Shown: positions 1-8,821 of the stretch, piece after piece
Position numbering within the stretch: the first letter of the stretch is position 1
Layout of the letters: each line of letters begins with the position of its first letter
NCBI GenBank assembly: GCA_025980765.1
Contig: JAICXB010000009.1
Coordinates: forward strand, 1 to 64,000
Length of the DNA stretch: 64,000 nt
Direction of reading: 5' to 3'
From: Terriglobales bacterium
Lineage (GTDB): Bacteria; Acidobacteriota; Terriglobia; Terriglobales; Acidobacteriaceae
The notes under the pieces: generated by a model
What the model saw: only the letters and a program-made list of their open reading frames with translations
Told to the model about the DNA's origin: nothing
Database searches by the model: none
Made by a program: the position numbers and the translations under genes

Positions 1-1
1 G

Positions 2-1273
2 AAGGCTCTGCCCGCGTTCCGCCGCAAGCAGATATTGCTTCAGGTTGCGGCGAGAATAAGCGATCACGCTGCGGTGTTCGTTCGCTTGATGGCGCTCGAA
101 GCCGGCAAGCCCACCAAAGCGGCGCGGGTGGAAGTTGAGCGCGCGATTCTTACCTTCACCACTGCGGCCGAAGAGGCGGTACGGATTTACGGCGACTACC
201 TGCCACTGGATTTCACCGCGTCCACCGAGAATCGCTGGGGAATCGTGCGACGATTTCCCATCGGCCCGATTGCGGCAATCACGCCCTTCAATTTTCCTCT
301 CAATCTCGTCGCCCACAAATTAGCGCCGGCCATGGCTTGCGGATGTCCGGTGCTTCTCAAGCCGGCGCCGCAAACGCCCTTCTGCGCTCTGCTGCTGGCG
401 CAGATCATTCGCGACGCCGGCTGGCCGGCATCTGCGCTGAGCATTTTGCCTTTGAGCAATCAAGATGCGGCTTTACTGGTTGCGGACGAGCGTATGAAGC
501 TGCTGAGTTTTACTGGCAGCGCCGCTGTGGGATGGCAATTGAAACTCGACGCCGGAAAAAAGCGCGTTCTGCTCGAGCTGGGCGGGAACGCTGCGGTGAT
601 CGTCCACCGTGATGCGGATTTGCAGGCAGCGGCGCAGCGCTGCGTCTCCGGAGCTTTCACCTATGCCGGCCAGAGTTGCATTTCGGTACAACGCATTCTG
701 GTGCACGCATCCTGCTTCGACGATTTCACGGCGGCGATGCTCGCGGGCGCGCGGCGGCTGCGGATGGGAGATCCGCTCGATGAGAGCACCGATGTTGGAC
801 CTATGATCCGCGCTTCCGACGTGGAACGCGTGCAGCAGTGGATTGCTCAGGCAACCAGTTCGGGCGCGAAGTTGCTTCTGGGCGGGAAGGCTCAGGGATC
901 GGTGATCGAGCCTACGCTGCTCTCCGCCACCGCTCCGCAGATGAAAATCAACTGCGAAGAGGTATTTGCGCCGGTGGCAACCATCGAGCCGTACGAAGAG
1001 TTCGATTCTGCCCTGGACCAGGTAAACCAATCGCGCTACGGCTTGCAGGCCGGAGTCTTCACCCGCGATGTAGGACTGATCTTTCGCGCCTTCGAGAAAT
1101 TGGAAGTGGGCGGTGTGATAGCGGGCGACGTGCCCACCTTCCGCATCGATCCCATGCCGTACGGAGGAGTCAAGGATTCGGGGCTCGGACGCGAAGGCAT
1201 CCGCTATGCTATGGAAGAGATGACCGAACCCAGGCTGCTGGTGCTGGCTGGAATACAGAACGTCCAGCCGTAG
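2..1273 (+). CDS. NAD(P)-dependent aldehyde dehydrogenase, 5' truncated by window edge
   Basis: Oxidises an aldehyde to the acid with NAD(P)+; substrate cannot be read from sequence. The frame is open from base 2, so the first visible start-like codon (TTG at 35) is not the true start; about 50 N-terminal residues are missing against the usual ~480. Visible family motifs: the cofactor-binding ITPFNFPLN stretch, FTGS, the general-base Glu in ELGGN (codon 575), the nucleophile Cys in GQSC (codon 677) and EEVFAPV near the C-terminus. The catalytic residues are intact. It converges on the methyltransferase gene, with a dispersed repeat between. Family assignment is secure; the subfamily is open. 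Confidence 0.93.
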   Translation, partial: KALPAFRRKQILLQVAARISDHAAVFVRLMALEAGKPTKAARVEVERAILTFTTAAEEAVRIYGDYLPLDFTASTENRWGIVRRFPIGPIAAITPFNFPLNLVAHKLAPAMACGCPVLLKPAPQTPFCALLLAQIIRDAGWPASALSILPLSNQDAALLVADERMKLLSFTGSAAVGWQLKLDAGKKRVLLELGGNAAVIVHRDADLQAAAQRCVSGAFTYAGQSCISVQRILVHASCFDDFTAAMLAGARRLRMGDPLDESTDVGPMIRASDVERVQQWIAQATSSGAKLLLGGKAQGSVIEPTLLSATAPQMKINCEEVFAPVATIEPYEEFDSALDQVNQSRYGLQAGVFTRDVGLIFRAFEKLEVGGVIAGDVPTFRIDPMPYGGVKDSGLGREGIRYAMEEMTEPRLLVLAGIQNVQP

Positions 1274-1340
1274 CGGCCGCGCCGCGTTGCGGTTGGTTTG
1301 GATTTTCAAACACAGTGGCTGTGGAAAAAGCCTTTCGGAA

Positions 1341-1560
1341 GCCTTTCCTGTTCTTCCCCTGTTAATTTGGAGGAAGCTACTGGCTTCTAGCTCCTAGTTG
1401 CTAGCAAACCAAAGACTTAGAGCGAAAACCGAGCCTTTCCTGTTCTTCCCTGTTCGTTTCCTCAGCTTCCGCCGAAATTTGCAGCTTTTGGGCAGAAATC
1501 AACATTTCTTGCCACAACCCAAGAAATTCCCTGTATTTTTGCCCTGTTCTCAGGGAAGGT
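1341..1560 (+). repeat. Dispersed CCCTG element, copy 1
   Basis: This fills the gap between two convergent genes. It contains pairs of TTCCTGTTCTTCCCCTG-like words, a TAGC/CTAG-rich stretch (about 1388-1405), the shared core TTTTGGGCAGAAA (about 1486) and a final block AATTCCCTGTATTTTTGCCC near 1525. That block matches copy 2 (13.45 kb) in inverse orientation almost base for base. See copies 2, 3 and 4. No open frame or promoter is evident in it. Confidence 0.75.
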
Positions 1561-1587
1561 TGAATTTTTCCGGACCTAACCGGCTGG

Positions 1588-2241
1588 CTATCGCATTCCC
1601 ATGAGCACCGCAAATGCTCCTTTGCGCCATAGCATTTCGACCCGGAAGCCGCTGCTGTCGAGCAGCTTGATTTCCGCTTCGAGGGGCACGTAGGTGTCCT
1701 CGCTGGACCAGGCCAATAGAAATTCCTCGGCCTTTGCCGGGGAGTAGGAGCGCTGTAAATGCAACTTCCAAGCCTGGCGCTGCTCGCGGGCGAGGCCGGG
1801 ATTCGATGCTGGATTGCAATCCACGATGATAAAGACACCTCGACGACGTAACGCTCCATGAATGCGTCGATACAAATTGCTCTTCGCGCTGCGCGTCTGC
1901 AGATGATGTAAGGAGAAGGAGGCCACTACCGCGTCGCACGCAGGCAGCGGCGCGCGAGAAAAGGTCGAACAAATGAGGGTGCCGCGGCCGCCTAAGCGTC
2001 GGGCCGCAGCTTTCAGTATTTCCGGATCAAGGTCAATGCCGGTGATTCTGGCTTGAGCTGCCTTTTCCAGGCAGCGCACCGCCAGCGCGCCGGTGCCTGT
2101 GCCCAAATCGATGATCTCACGCGCCTTCGCGGGTACCGCTGCTGCAGCCGTATCGAGCATTTCGTCATAGTTAGGGATAAAGGTGCGAATGCGAGCATCG
2201 TACTCGGCCAAGTCAATTCCCAAATGTGTGGCGACGCCCAT
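1588..2241 (-). CDS. Class I SAM-dependent methyltransferase
   Basis: A 217-residue Rossmann-fold methyltransferase of unknown substrate. Motif I is IDLGTGTGALAV (about residues 43-54), followed by an acidic residue ending strand 2 (ITGIDLD) and a VVASFSLHHL motif IV region. The start is ATG at 2241. It lies 10 bases downstream of a small gene on the same strand and probably shares its transcript. It is soluble, with no signal peptide. Which molecule is methylated cannot be inferred. Confidence 0.85.
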   Translation of the reverse strand: MGVATHLGIDLAEYDARIRTFIPNYDEMLDTAAAAVPAKAREIIDLGTGTGALAVRCLEKAAQARITGIDLDPEILKAAARRLGGRGTLICSTFSRAPLPACDAVVASFSLHHLQTRSAKSNLYRRIHGALRRRGVFIIVDCNPASNPGLAREQRQAWKLHLQRSYSPAKAEEFLLAWSSEDTYVPLEAEIKLLDSSGFRVEMLWRKGAFAVLMGMR

Positions 2242-2251
2242 GATTACGCGA

Positions 2252-2569
2252 TCAGCTCTGGATTAGCTGCGGCCACTCCGATTCCCAGATCCACTCGAAA
2301 TCGACGCAGGTCAAGGTGAAGCGGAAGCGCTTGTTCGGAAGTGTATCAGCGTGAAACGTGACCAGCTCGAGCGGCCAATTCAGTTTCGCGAAATCCACAT
2401 TCTCTTGCCAGGCGGAAACGATTGTGGCGCTGGGGAACCGTGCGGCGATGATTCGCGAAGGATTGGCGCGTGGAAACCCGGAGCAGAAGATATCCCCATC
2501 CTGCATGGAGAAATTGCGCACCATGTAGATGCGGTGCTGCTCGTAAGAATCCAGGGGCAGATCGCTCAT
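2252..2569 (-). CDS. Small conserved-looking hypothetical protein
   Basis: A 105-residue soluble protein, not recognised. It is rich in aromatic residues (for example CVDFEWIWESEWPQL at the C-terminus), with no signal peptide or membrane span. The start ATG at 2569 has a GGCAGG-like ribosome site just upstream. The 10-base gap to the downstream methyltransferase suggests one operon. Confidence 0.6.
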   Translation of the reverse strand: MSDLPLDSYEQHRIYMVRNFSMQDGDIFCSGFPRANPSRIIAARFPSATIVSAWQENVDFAKLNWPLELVTFHADTLPNKRFRFTLTCVDFEWIWESEWPQLIQS

Positions 2570-2940
2570 ACCTGCCTTCGCCAGGAGCGCGGGTCAGCGG
2601 AGGGCAAGGCGCTCAGCAACATCTTGCACCTATTCTCAATGTTTAGCGATGAAGAGTTGGGTACTTCCTAGCCGGCCCGGAATCCGCCGTTGGATATCGC
2701 GCCGGATCTGTTGCCACCTGAGCTCACACTCAAGTTGCTGAAATTGAAGACCTGCCGCCACGACGTTGCTATCGTATCGCTCTTTTTCGAGTCGAATGTA
2801 CTAGCTTCAGCAGGGCTGGGGTGAATCCCCCAGGGCCGAACCGCAACAAAAAAGTGCGAAGAGACCGGCTGAATCCGGGCAGCATCCAAACTATAATCAG
2901 ACAATGCGAGCAGCGGGTATCGCTCTCGCCAGAAGGTCAA
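2570..2940. other. Intergenic region ahead of the S41-like gene
   Basis: 371 bases between divergent genes, with no convincing gene. It holds a small GC hairpin (CTGGGG at 2816-2821 with CCCCAG at 2828-2833) and the promoter-like TATAAT noted separately. Confidence 0.5.
2892..2897 (+). promoter_or_regulatory. Candidate -10 box (TATAAT) for the S41-like gene
   Basis: A perfect TATAAT lies 43 bases before the ATG at 2941, giving a plausible leader of about 37 bases. No good -35 box is seen 17-18 bases upstream, so this is a candidate only. It supports 2941 rather than the earlier GTG as the start. Confidence 0.4.
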
Positions 2941-4161
2941 ATGTCGAAGCAGCTTAAGGTTGGCGTTCTCTCTCTTTCTTTCACAATCGTAATTCTGATG
3001 GTTCTGGGCGGGCTGGGCGTTCACGCTTCCAGTGACGATGGCGCGTATCGCGAGTTGGGCGTTTACAGCGAAGTGCTCTCCCGCATCCGCACGGAATACG
3101 TTGAAGAGCCAAATTTTCCGGCAGTAACCGGCGGCGCTTTGCATGGACTTCTGGAGTCGCTAGACGCCAACTCCAGCTATCTCACGCCCGAAGAATACAA
3201 GTTCTATAAGACGCACATGCATGAAGGCCGCGCGAACATCGGCGCCACCATCAGCAAGCGCGCCGGCTACGCTGCAGTGGTATCGGTAATTCCCGGCGGG
3301 CCGGCGGACAAGGCCGGACTGCAGAGCGGCGACTACATCGAGGCAATCGAAGGCAAAAGCACGCATGAGATGTCGCTGGCGGCTGTGGACGAAGAAATTG
3401 CCGGAAAGCAGGGAACGACAATCAATTTTTCCATGATTCGTCCCGGCAAGGCCGAGCCGCAGAAGATCACGGTAACGCGCGACAACGTTCAGATTCCCGG
3501 CACTACGGACAAGATCCTGGATCAGACGATCGCCGACATCGATCCGCTTACACTGACCAAAGGCAAGGCCCAGGAGATCGCGGCCAGACTGAAGGAAGAC
3601 CAGAAGAACGGCGCGAAGAAAATCATTCTCGATTTGCGCAACGTCTCTGAAGGCGACCCCAACGAAGCCATTGCGGTGGCGAACCTATTTCTGAACCATG
3701 GAGTCATCACCTACTTGCAAGGGCAGAAATTCCCGAAACAGACCTTCACCGCCGATCCGCAGAAGGACGTCACCAACCTGCCTCTAGTCGTGCTGGTAAA
3801 TCGCGGTACGGCTGGGCCGGGAGAAATTGTCGCGGCCGCCATCCTCGATAACAATCGCGGCGACGTTGTAGGCAATAAGACGTTTGGCTCCGGCTCCGTG
3901 CAGAGGGTCATCGACATACCCGACGGTTCGGCGCTGATCCTTTCCGTGGCCAAGTACTACATGCCGAGCGGCAAGGCCATTGAAGATATGGATCCGCTGC
4001 ATGCTGGAGTCACTCCGAACATTCTCGTCGCCAGTAGTGATGATGACGGCTTGCCGGACGACGAAGATTCCGCGACGCCGAGTACGCCGGAGAAGCCTAA
4101 AGCGCAGAAAGACGATGAGCAGCTCCGCCGCGCAGTGCAGGTGCTGAGAGCGCGCAGCTAG
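2941..4161 (+). CDS. S41 (C-terminal processing protease) family protein lacking catalytic Ser and Lys
   Basis: A 406-residue protein with an N-terminal signal/anchor (residues 8-27), a PDZ domain (roughly 85-180) and an S41 core. ATG 2941 is preceded by AGAAGG, and a GTG 120 bases upstream is less likely. The protein aligns with CtpA/Prc, where the nucleophile Ser sits in GSASASE and the general-base Lys 25 residues later in TFGKG. Here the first site reads GTAGPGE (Gly292 where Ser is expected) and the second TFGSG (Ser317 where Lys is expected), both checked in the DNA. It is therefore predicted to bind but not cleave peptides, or to use a different mechanism. PBP1A and PASTA genes follow on the same strand, suggesting an envelope role. 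Confidence 0.85.
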   Translation: MSKQLKVGVLSLSFTIVILMVLGGLGVHASSDDGAYRELGVYSEVLSRIRTEYVEEPNFPAVTGGALHGLLESLDANSSYLTPEEYKFYKTHMHEGRANIGATISKRAGYAAVVSVIPGGPADKAGLQSGDYIEAIEGKSTHEMSLAAVDEEIAGKQGTTINFSMIRPGKAEPQKITVTRDNVQIPGTTDKILDQTIADIDPLTLTKGKAQEIAARLKEDQKNGAKKIILDLRNVSEGDPNEAIAVANLFLNHGVITYLQGQKFPKQTFTADPQKDVTNLPLVVLVNRGTAGPGEIVAAAILDNNRGDVVGNKTFGSGSVQRVIDIPDGSALILSVAKYYMPSGKAIEDMDPLHAGVTPNILVASSDDDGLPDDEDSATPSTPEKPKAQKDDEQLRRAVQVLRARS

Positions 4162-4167
4162 AATCCT

Positions 4168-4252
4168 CCAGTGGACTTGGTGGACTGACTGGATTTCATG
4201 GACAAATTTCTAGAGGTCCATCTCGTCCATTGTGTCCACTGAGTCCACCTGG
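4168..4252. repeat. Palindromic repeat, GTGGACTTG units
   Basis: Left arm CCAGTGGACTTGGTGGACT (4168-4186), right arm of GTCCA words ending GTCCACTGAGTCCACCTGG (4234-4252), imperfectly complementary around a short AT-rich spacer. It lies between the S41-like gene and PBP1A and could act as a transcript hairpin. Confidence 0.65.
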
Positions 4253-4365
4253 TGCGCACCGCACTTTTCTTCTCGACTCCATCCACTCCCTGGCGATAAT
4301 GTGCAGGAGAGCTCCTCACCCCAGCGGTTCTCTTGAACACCTCGCGGCATTGCCGCGATTCAGCC

Positions 4366-6669
4366 ATGCAGGTCGAAACCACTCCCGAAATCCAGAGCCA
4401 GGAAGATACCGAGGTAATTCCTAAGCGCAGAGCCGGCCGTCTTGGTTTCTTGCTGCTCGCTTTGCTGGCGGCGATTGTGGGTGCATCGGTCGGATTGCTG
4501 CTGGTTTATTCCACCGATCTGCCACAGATTAGCGAACTTGAGCAGTATCGCCCCAGCTCGATCACCGAACTTTATGACGATCACGGACGCGAAATTGGCT
4601 CGTTCGCTCTGCAGCGACGGGTGATCGCCACCTACAACGAGATTCCTCGAAACTTACGCGATGCCGTGATCTCGATCGAGGACAAAGATTTCGAGCGGCA
4701 CTGGGGCATCGATTTCTGGCGACTATTTGGCGCCGCTTATCGCGACGTGCGCTCCGGCGGGCGGGTGCAGGGCGCTTCCACGCTCACCATGCAGCTATCG
4801 CGCAACCTATTTCTTTCTGCCGACAAGAATTGGGGACGCAAGGTCCAGGAGATCATGCTGGCCATCCAGATCGAGCGGCGTTTTACGAAACCGCAGATCT
4901 TTACCATGTACGCGAACCAGATCTTTCTTGGCTCGGGTGTATATGGCTTTGAAGCGGGAGCCGAGTTCTACTTCAGCAAGCACGCGAAGGATCTTACTCT
5001 CGAGGAAGCTGCGCTGCTGGCAGGCTTGCCTAAGGGACCGTCGAGTTATTCTCCGGTTCGTTTCCCCGAGCGCGCAGTGCATCGCCGCAACATGGTGATT
5101 AACGCCATGCTGGAAGACGGCAAGATCACAGCCGAAGAAGCCGCGCGCGCAAAATCTGCTCCGCTGCGCCTGCATCTGCAGAATGCCCCAAACTCGATTG
5201 CGCCATATTTTGTCGAAGAGGTGCGCCGTTATCTGGAGAACAAATACGGCGCCGAAGAAGTGCATGAAGGCGGGCTACGCGTCTATACCTCGCTCGATTT
5301 GGACGAGCAGAAGGTGGCAAATCGTGCCGTGCTCGACGGACTGGCGGCCTACGAGCATCGTCATGGCTGGAAGGGAAATCTGGATAATGTGCTCCGCGCC
5401 GGTCAAAAGATTTCCGATTATCAGAACGCCGATTGGGACCAGCTTATTGAGCCGGGCAGCTACGTGCACGCGATCGTGATCGCTACCGCGCCGGGTGTCG
5501 CGTTGGTGAAGCTGGGTAAATACACAGGGCAACTGAGGACTGCCGATATCGCCTGGACGCATGCCAAAGATCCGGCATCCCTGCTGAAACCCGGCGACCT
5601 CGTCTACGTCAGAGTGGTTGAGATGCCTACGCAACGTGGTGATCTGCCCGGCGCGGCCGTCCACATCGCGCTGGAGCAGGAGTCGGGTGTGCAGGGCGCG
5701 CTGATGGCAATGGAGAACTCCACCGGAGATGTGAAGGCGCTGGTAGGCGGGCGTGATTTCGACGAGTCGAAATTCGATCGCGCTACCCAGGCGCTGCGCC
5801 AGACGGGATCTTCGTTCAAGCCCTATGTCTACACTGCTGCCGTCGATGAAGGCGCCAAGCCCGATGACACCATTCTCGATGCGCCGGTCAAATTTCCGAC
5901 TGGGGCAGGCGTGTGGTCGCCGCACAATTACGACAACAGGTTCGAGGGCGAAATCACTTTGCGGCATGCGCTGGCGGACTCCCGCAACATTCCCGCAGTG
6001 AAACTCGCGCAGAAAGTCGGCATGGATAGAGTCATCGCCTACGCGCACAAATTTGGGATCACAACCAGACTGGAGCCGTACCTGCCGGTCGCGCTGGGCG
6101 CGGCGGAGGTTACGCTGCAGGAACAGGTTTCCGCCTACAGCACCTTCCCGAATGATGGAGTGCGAGTTACGCCTCGTTTCATTCGCAAAGTGATGGACTA
6201 CGACGGCCACGTGCTCGAAGAAAACTATCCCCAGGTCAAGGACGTGGTCAGCGTGCAAACTGCGCGGACCATGACCAGTCTTCTCGAGACTGTGGTGCAA
6301 CACGGCACCGCCGCCCGCGCCGGGGCAACGCTGAAACATGCTCTGGGCGGGAAAACAGGAACCGCGAACGACTTCACCGATGCCTGGTTTATCGGCTTCT
6401 CGCCTGCCATCACCTGCGGAGCATGGGTTGGTTTCGATGAGAAGAAGTCTCTGGGAGCCAAAGAGACTGGCGCGCAGGCCGCTCTCCCAATATGGGAAGC
6501 CTACATGCAAAGCGAAATCGCCAAAAATCCCGGAGAGAACTTCCCCGGCGACATGCCCTCTTCGCCGCCGGTTCTCAAAGCGCAAGCCGCAAGCGGACAC
6601 CTGCTGGCCGGCCGCGACGACGGTGGCCGTGTCCACAGCATAGGTCTTGATAGGAAGAAAACACCATGA
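4366..6669 (+). CDS. Bifunctional penicillin-binding protein 1A (glycosyltransferase/transpeptidase)
   Basis: Polymerises lipid II into glycan strands and cross-links the peptides in the periplasm. From ATG 4366 it has 767 residues: short cytoplasmic tail, one membrane span (about 26-48), a GT51 domain with EDKDFERHWG (catalytic Glu105), QGASTLTMQLSRN and a second motif block around AGLPKGPSSYSP. The transpeptidase domain has the nucleophile in SSFK (Ser482), an SRN motif and KTG (Lys663). All catalytic motifs are present. A TTG at 4333 is an alternative start; neither has a good ribosome site. The gene ends in an ATGA overlap with the PASTA protein, so the two are translationally coupled. 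Confidence 0.93.
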   Translation: MQVETTPEIQSQEDTEVIPKRRAGRLGFLLLALLAAIVGASVGLLLVYSTDLPQISELEQYRPSSITELYDDHGREIGSFALQRRVIATYNEIPRNLRDAVISIEDKDFERHWGIDFWRLFGAAYRDVRSGGRVQGASTLTMQLSRNLFLSADKNWGRKVQEIMLAIQIERRFTKPQIFTMYANQIFLGSGVYGFEAGAEFYFSKHAKDLTLEEAALLAGLPKGPSSYSPVRFPERAVHRRNMVINAMLEDGKITAEEAARAKSAPLRLHLQNAPNSIAPYFVEEVRRYLENKYGAEEVHEGGLRVYTSLDLDEQKVANRAVLDGLAAYEHRHGWKGNLDNVLRAGQKISDYQNADWDQLIEPGSYVHAIVIATAPGVALVKLGKYTGQLRTADIAWTHAKDPASLLKPGDLVYVRVVEMPTQRGDLPGAAVHIALEQESGVQGALMAMENSTGDVKALVGGRDFDESKFDRATQALRQTGSSFKPYVYTAAVDEGAKPDDTILDAPVKFPTGAGVWSPHNYDNRFEGEITLRHALADSRNIPAVKLAQKVGMDRVIAYAHKFGITTRLEPYLPVALGAAEVTLQEQVSAYSTFPNDGVRVTPRFIRKVMDYDGHVLEENYPQVKDVVSVQTARTMTSLLETVVQHGTAARAGATLKHALGGKTGTANDFTDAWFIGFSPAITCGAWVGFDEKKSLGAKETGAQAALPIWEAYMQSEIAKNPGENFPGDMPSSPPVLKAQAASGHLLAGRDDGGRVHSIGLDRKKTP

Positions 6670-7424
6670 AGTTCCTGCGCTTCGTGATGCGCTCGCTGGT
6701 CCTGCTCCTGATCGCCCTGTTCTCAGCGGTGATGACGATGAGGGTGGCGATCCATGGGCGCGAAGTGCGGGTTCCCAATCTGGTCGGGATGACAACGGCG
6801 CAGGCCCAGGAAAGCGCTAATAGCAGCGGGCTCATCGTTTCCATTGACGACAAGTTTTATAGCGCCAGCATCCCGCCTGGGAAAGTGATCTCGCAAGCGC
6901 CAGAGGCAAACAGCAAAGTTCGCCGCGGATGGCGCGTTCGCGTCGCGGAAAGCCTGGGCCCGCAACGCGTCGCCATTCCTGACGTCATAGGAGAAAGCGA
7001 GCGTGCAGCGACCATCAATCTGCAGCGCCGCGGATTGGACATCGCAACAGTCGCCAGCGTTCCCTTATCCAGCGCAGCGCCCGAACAGGTAGTCGCCCAA
7101 GTTCCTCCGGCAAATGCGGTAGGCGTGGCTTCTCCGAAGATCAGTTTATTGGTGGCTCAAAAGCCCGATGATCCAGATTATGTGCTTCCCAGCTTCGTAG
7201 GTCGGTCCGTCACAGAAGTTCAAAACAGGATTTCGCAAGCGGGGTTTCCGCCTCCGGTGGTTATAACCCAGTCGAACACGCCGGCTCCCGCGTTGTCTGG
7301 TGCATCAGGAGCAAATACGCCTGCATCCGCTGCGGTCGCCTCGGCAACAGTCGTGAGCCAAAGCCCGGCGGCAGGATCAAGGGTAACTACCGATACCGTT
7401 ATTCATCTGCAGGCTCAGCAATAA
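6666..7424 (+). CDS. Membrane-anchored protein with three PASTA domains
   Basis: 252 residues: an N-terminal hydrophobic anchor (about 8-26), then three PASTA repeats beginning at VPNLVGM, IPDVIGE and LPSFVGR, with a Ser/Ala/Pro-rich linker before the end of the last one. PASTA domains bind peptidoglycan fragments or muropeptides. There is no kinase domain, unlike the Ser/Thr kinases that usually carry them. The start codon overlaps the PBP1A stop (ATGA), so it is co-translated and probably a periplasmic partner of that synthase. In other bacteria the PASTA module is fused to the PBP; here it is a separate subunit. Confidence 0.88.
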   Translation: MKFLRFVMRSLVLLLIALFSAVMTMRVAIHGREVRVPNLVGMTTAQAQESANSSGLIVSIDDKFYSASIPPGKVISQAPEANSKVRRGWRVRVAESLGPQRVAIPDVIGESERAATINLQRRGLDIATVASVPLSSAAPEQVVAQVPPANAVGVASPKISLLVAQKPDDPDYVLPSFVGRSVTEVQNRISQAGFPPPVVITQSNTPAPALSGASGANTPASAAVASATVVSQSPAAGSRVTTDTVIHLQAQQ

Positions 7425-7454
7425 TTCTCACGAGCATGGAAGTTTGCCCCCGCT

Positions 7455-8819
7455 TCACTCGCAGTGCTCGATGATGGCTGCGAAAAAACCATCGCACTGG
7501 TGCACTCCAGGAATCGTTCGCAGGAAGGGTCCTTTGACCAACCTGTCCACTGCATTCGCATGCACCTTGCCGGCTTTAACTAACTCATCGAGTCGCGTGC
7601 AAACTGGTTTCAGATGAAATGCTGGGTGCTGTCGCACAAAGTCTTCCGCGACGCTCTCGCCTTCTTCCGGCTCCAGTGAGCATGTTGAGTAGACGAGAAA
7701 GCCACCACGCACCACCAACGCTGCGGCTGACTCGAGGATCTCGGTTTGGAGCTGTGCCAATCTGGGAATGTCTTCCTCCGTGAGCCGCCACTTGATCTCT
7801 GGATTACGCGCCAGCGTTCCCGTGCCCGTACATGGCAGATCGGCGATGACGCAGTCGAAGAGCTTTACAAACGGTAATCTCCGCGCATCGGCCGCGAGCA
7901 CCTCTCGAGCTCCGGTAAGTTCGCGCATGAGCTTAACGCGATGTAGATGCAGGTCGGCAGAGACGACCAGCGCTGCGGGATTCTGCTCGCTTGCGATAGC
8001 GCTCTTGCCTCCGGGCGCGGCACAACAATCGAGAATGGTCGCGCCCTTCGCCAGCATTCCGACCAGTTGAGAAGCTTCATCCTGGATAACGGAGCGGCGG
8101 AACACTTCGCCCGGCAGGGAACTGGGACGGGAAAAGCCGCGCGGTGTCGCCGGGCGCTGCGTGGCATGATCGCTGATAATGCGCCAAGCGCCCTGTACCA
8201 GCGAACCAGGTTCAAGATGCCATCCGGCGGCCAAATCCGCGGCCGATCTGGACGGATCCGCACGAATCGTCGTTGCCGGACGCTGCTGGTCGTAGGCGCA
8301 GATTCCGCGGGCGATTTCCCACCCATAGTTCTCGACCCAGCGTTGTACCAGCCACAGAGGATGAGCGTACCCGCGGGCAATGCCCTCTGTATCTTCCCGC
8401 ATTGGAACTTCTGCCCGCGGTGTGCCGGCAAGCTTTCGCAAGACAGCGTTTACCAGCGGGCCCGCAGATCGCTTTCCATGCTGCTTTACCAGTTCCACGC
8501 TTTCGTTTACTGCAGCGCGAGCTGGGATTCGATCGAGAAATAGCAGTTGGTAGGCTCCCAGCCGCAATGCCAGCTTTACTTCATCGTCGAACCTGGAGAT
8601 CGATTTTCCTGCTGCTGATTGGAGGTGTTCATCGAGCATCTGCTGCCAGCGCAAGACCCCCATCACCAGTTCGGTAGCGAGTGCGCGATCGGTCAGCGAA
8701 AGGCGTTCGAGAAGATTGGAGTGCAGCAGTTCAACCGCATAGGAATCGCGGGTAGCCACTCGCAGGAGAACTTCGAACGCGGCTGCCCGCGCCGGCGAAA
8801 TCCCGGATGCAGGAGACAC
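7455..8819 (-). CDS. rsmB: 16S rRNA (cytosine967-C5)-methyltransferase
   Basis: Methylates C967 of 16S rRNA using SAM. 454 residues: an N-terminal NusB-like RNA-binding domain (residues 10-140) and a C-terminal Rossmann methyltransferase with LDCCAAPGGKS (SAM loop), the DLPCTGTGTLARNP motif and the catalytic Cys in YSTCSLEPEEGE. The GTG start at 8819 lies two bases after the fmt stop, giving a tight fmt-rsmB operon. Length is normal for the family. Confidence 0.94.
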   Translation of the reverse strand: MSPASGISPARAAAFEVLLRVATRDSYAVELLHSNLLERLSLTDRALATELVMGVLRWQQMLDEHLQSAAGKSISRFDDEVKLALRLGAYQLLFLDRIPARAAVNESVELVKQHGKRSAGPLVNAVLRKLAGTPRAEVPMREDTEGIARGYAHPLWLVQRWVENYGWEIARGICAYDQQRPATTIRADPSRSAADLAAGWHLEPGSLVQGAWRIISDHATQRPATPRGFSRPSSLPGEVFRRSVIQDEASQLVGMLAKGATILDCCAAPGGKSAIASEQNPAALVVSADLHLHRVKLMRELTGAREVLAADARRLPFVKLFDCVIADLPCTGTGTLARNPEIKWRLTEEDIPRLAQLQTEILESAAALVVRGGFLVYSTCSLEPEEGESVAEDFVRQHPAFHLKPVCTRLDELVKAGKVHANAVDRLVKGPFLRTIPGVHQCDGFFAAIIEHCE

Positions 8820-8821
8820 AA

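Noticed and set aside
473-1309. A 278-codon minus-strand frame opposite the aldehyde dehydrogenase
   Set aside because: Shadow of the sense gene; no motif, and the sense strand has intact active-site residues.
4158-4382. Small minus-strand ORF rich in WTQWTQWT
   Set aside because: It is a translation of the GTCCA repeat arms, not a protein gene.
5275-6795. A 506-codon open frame on the minus strand across the PBP1A gene
   Set aside because: It lies entirely opposite a well-supported gene with all catalytic motifs; high GC makes such antisense frames common and the translation has no recognisable motifs.
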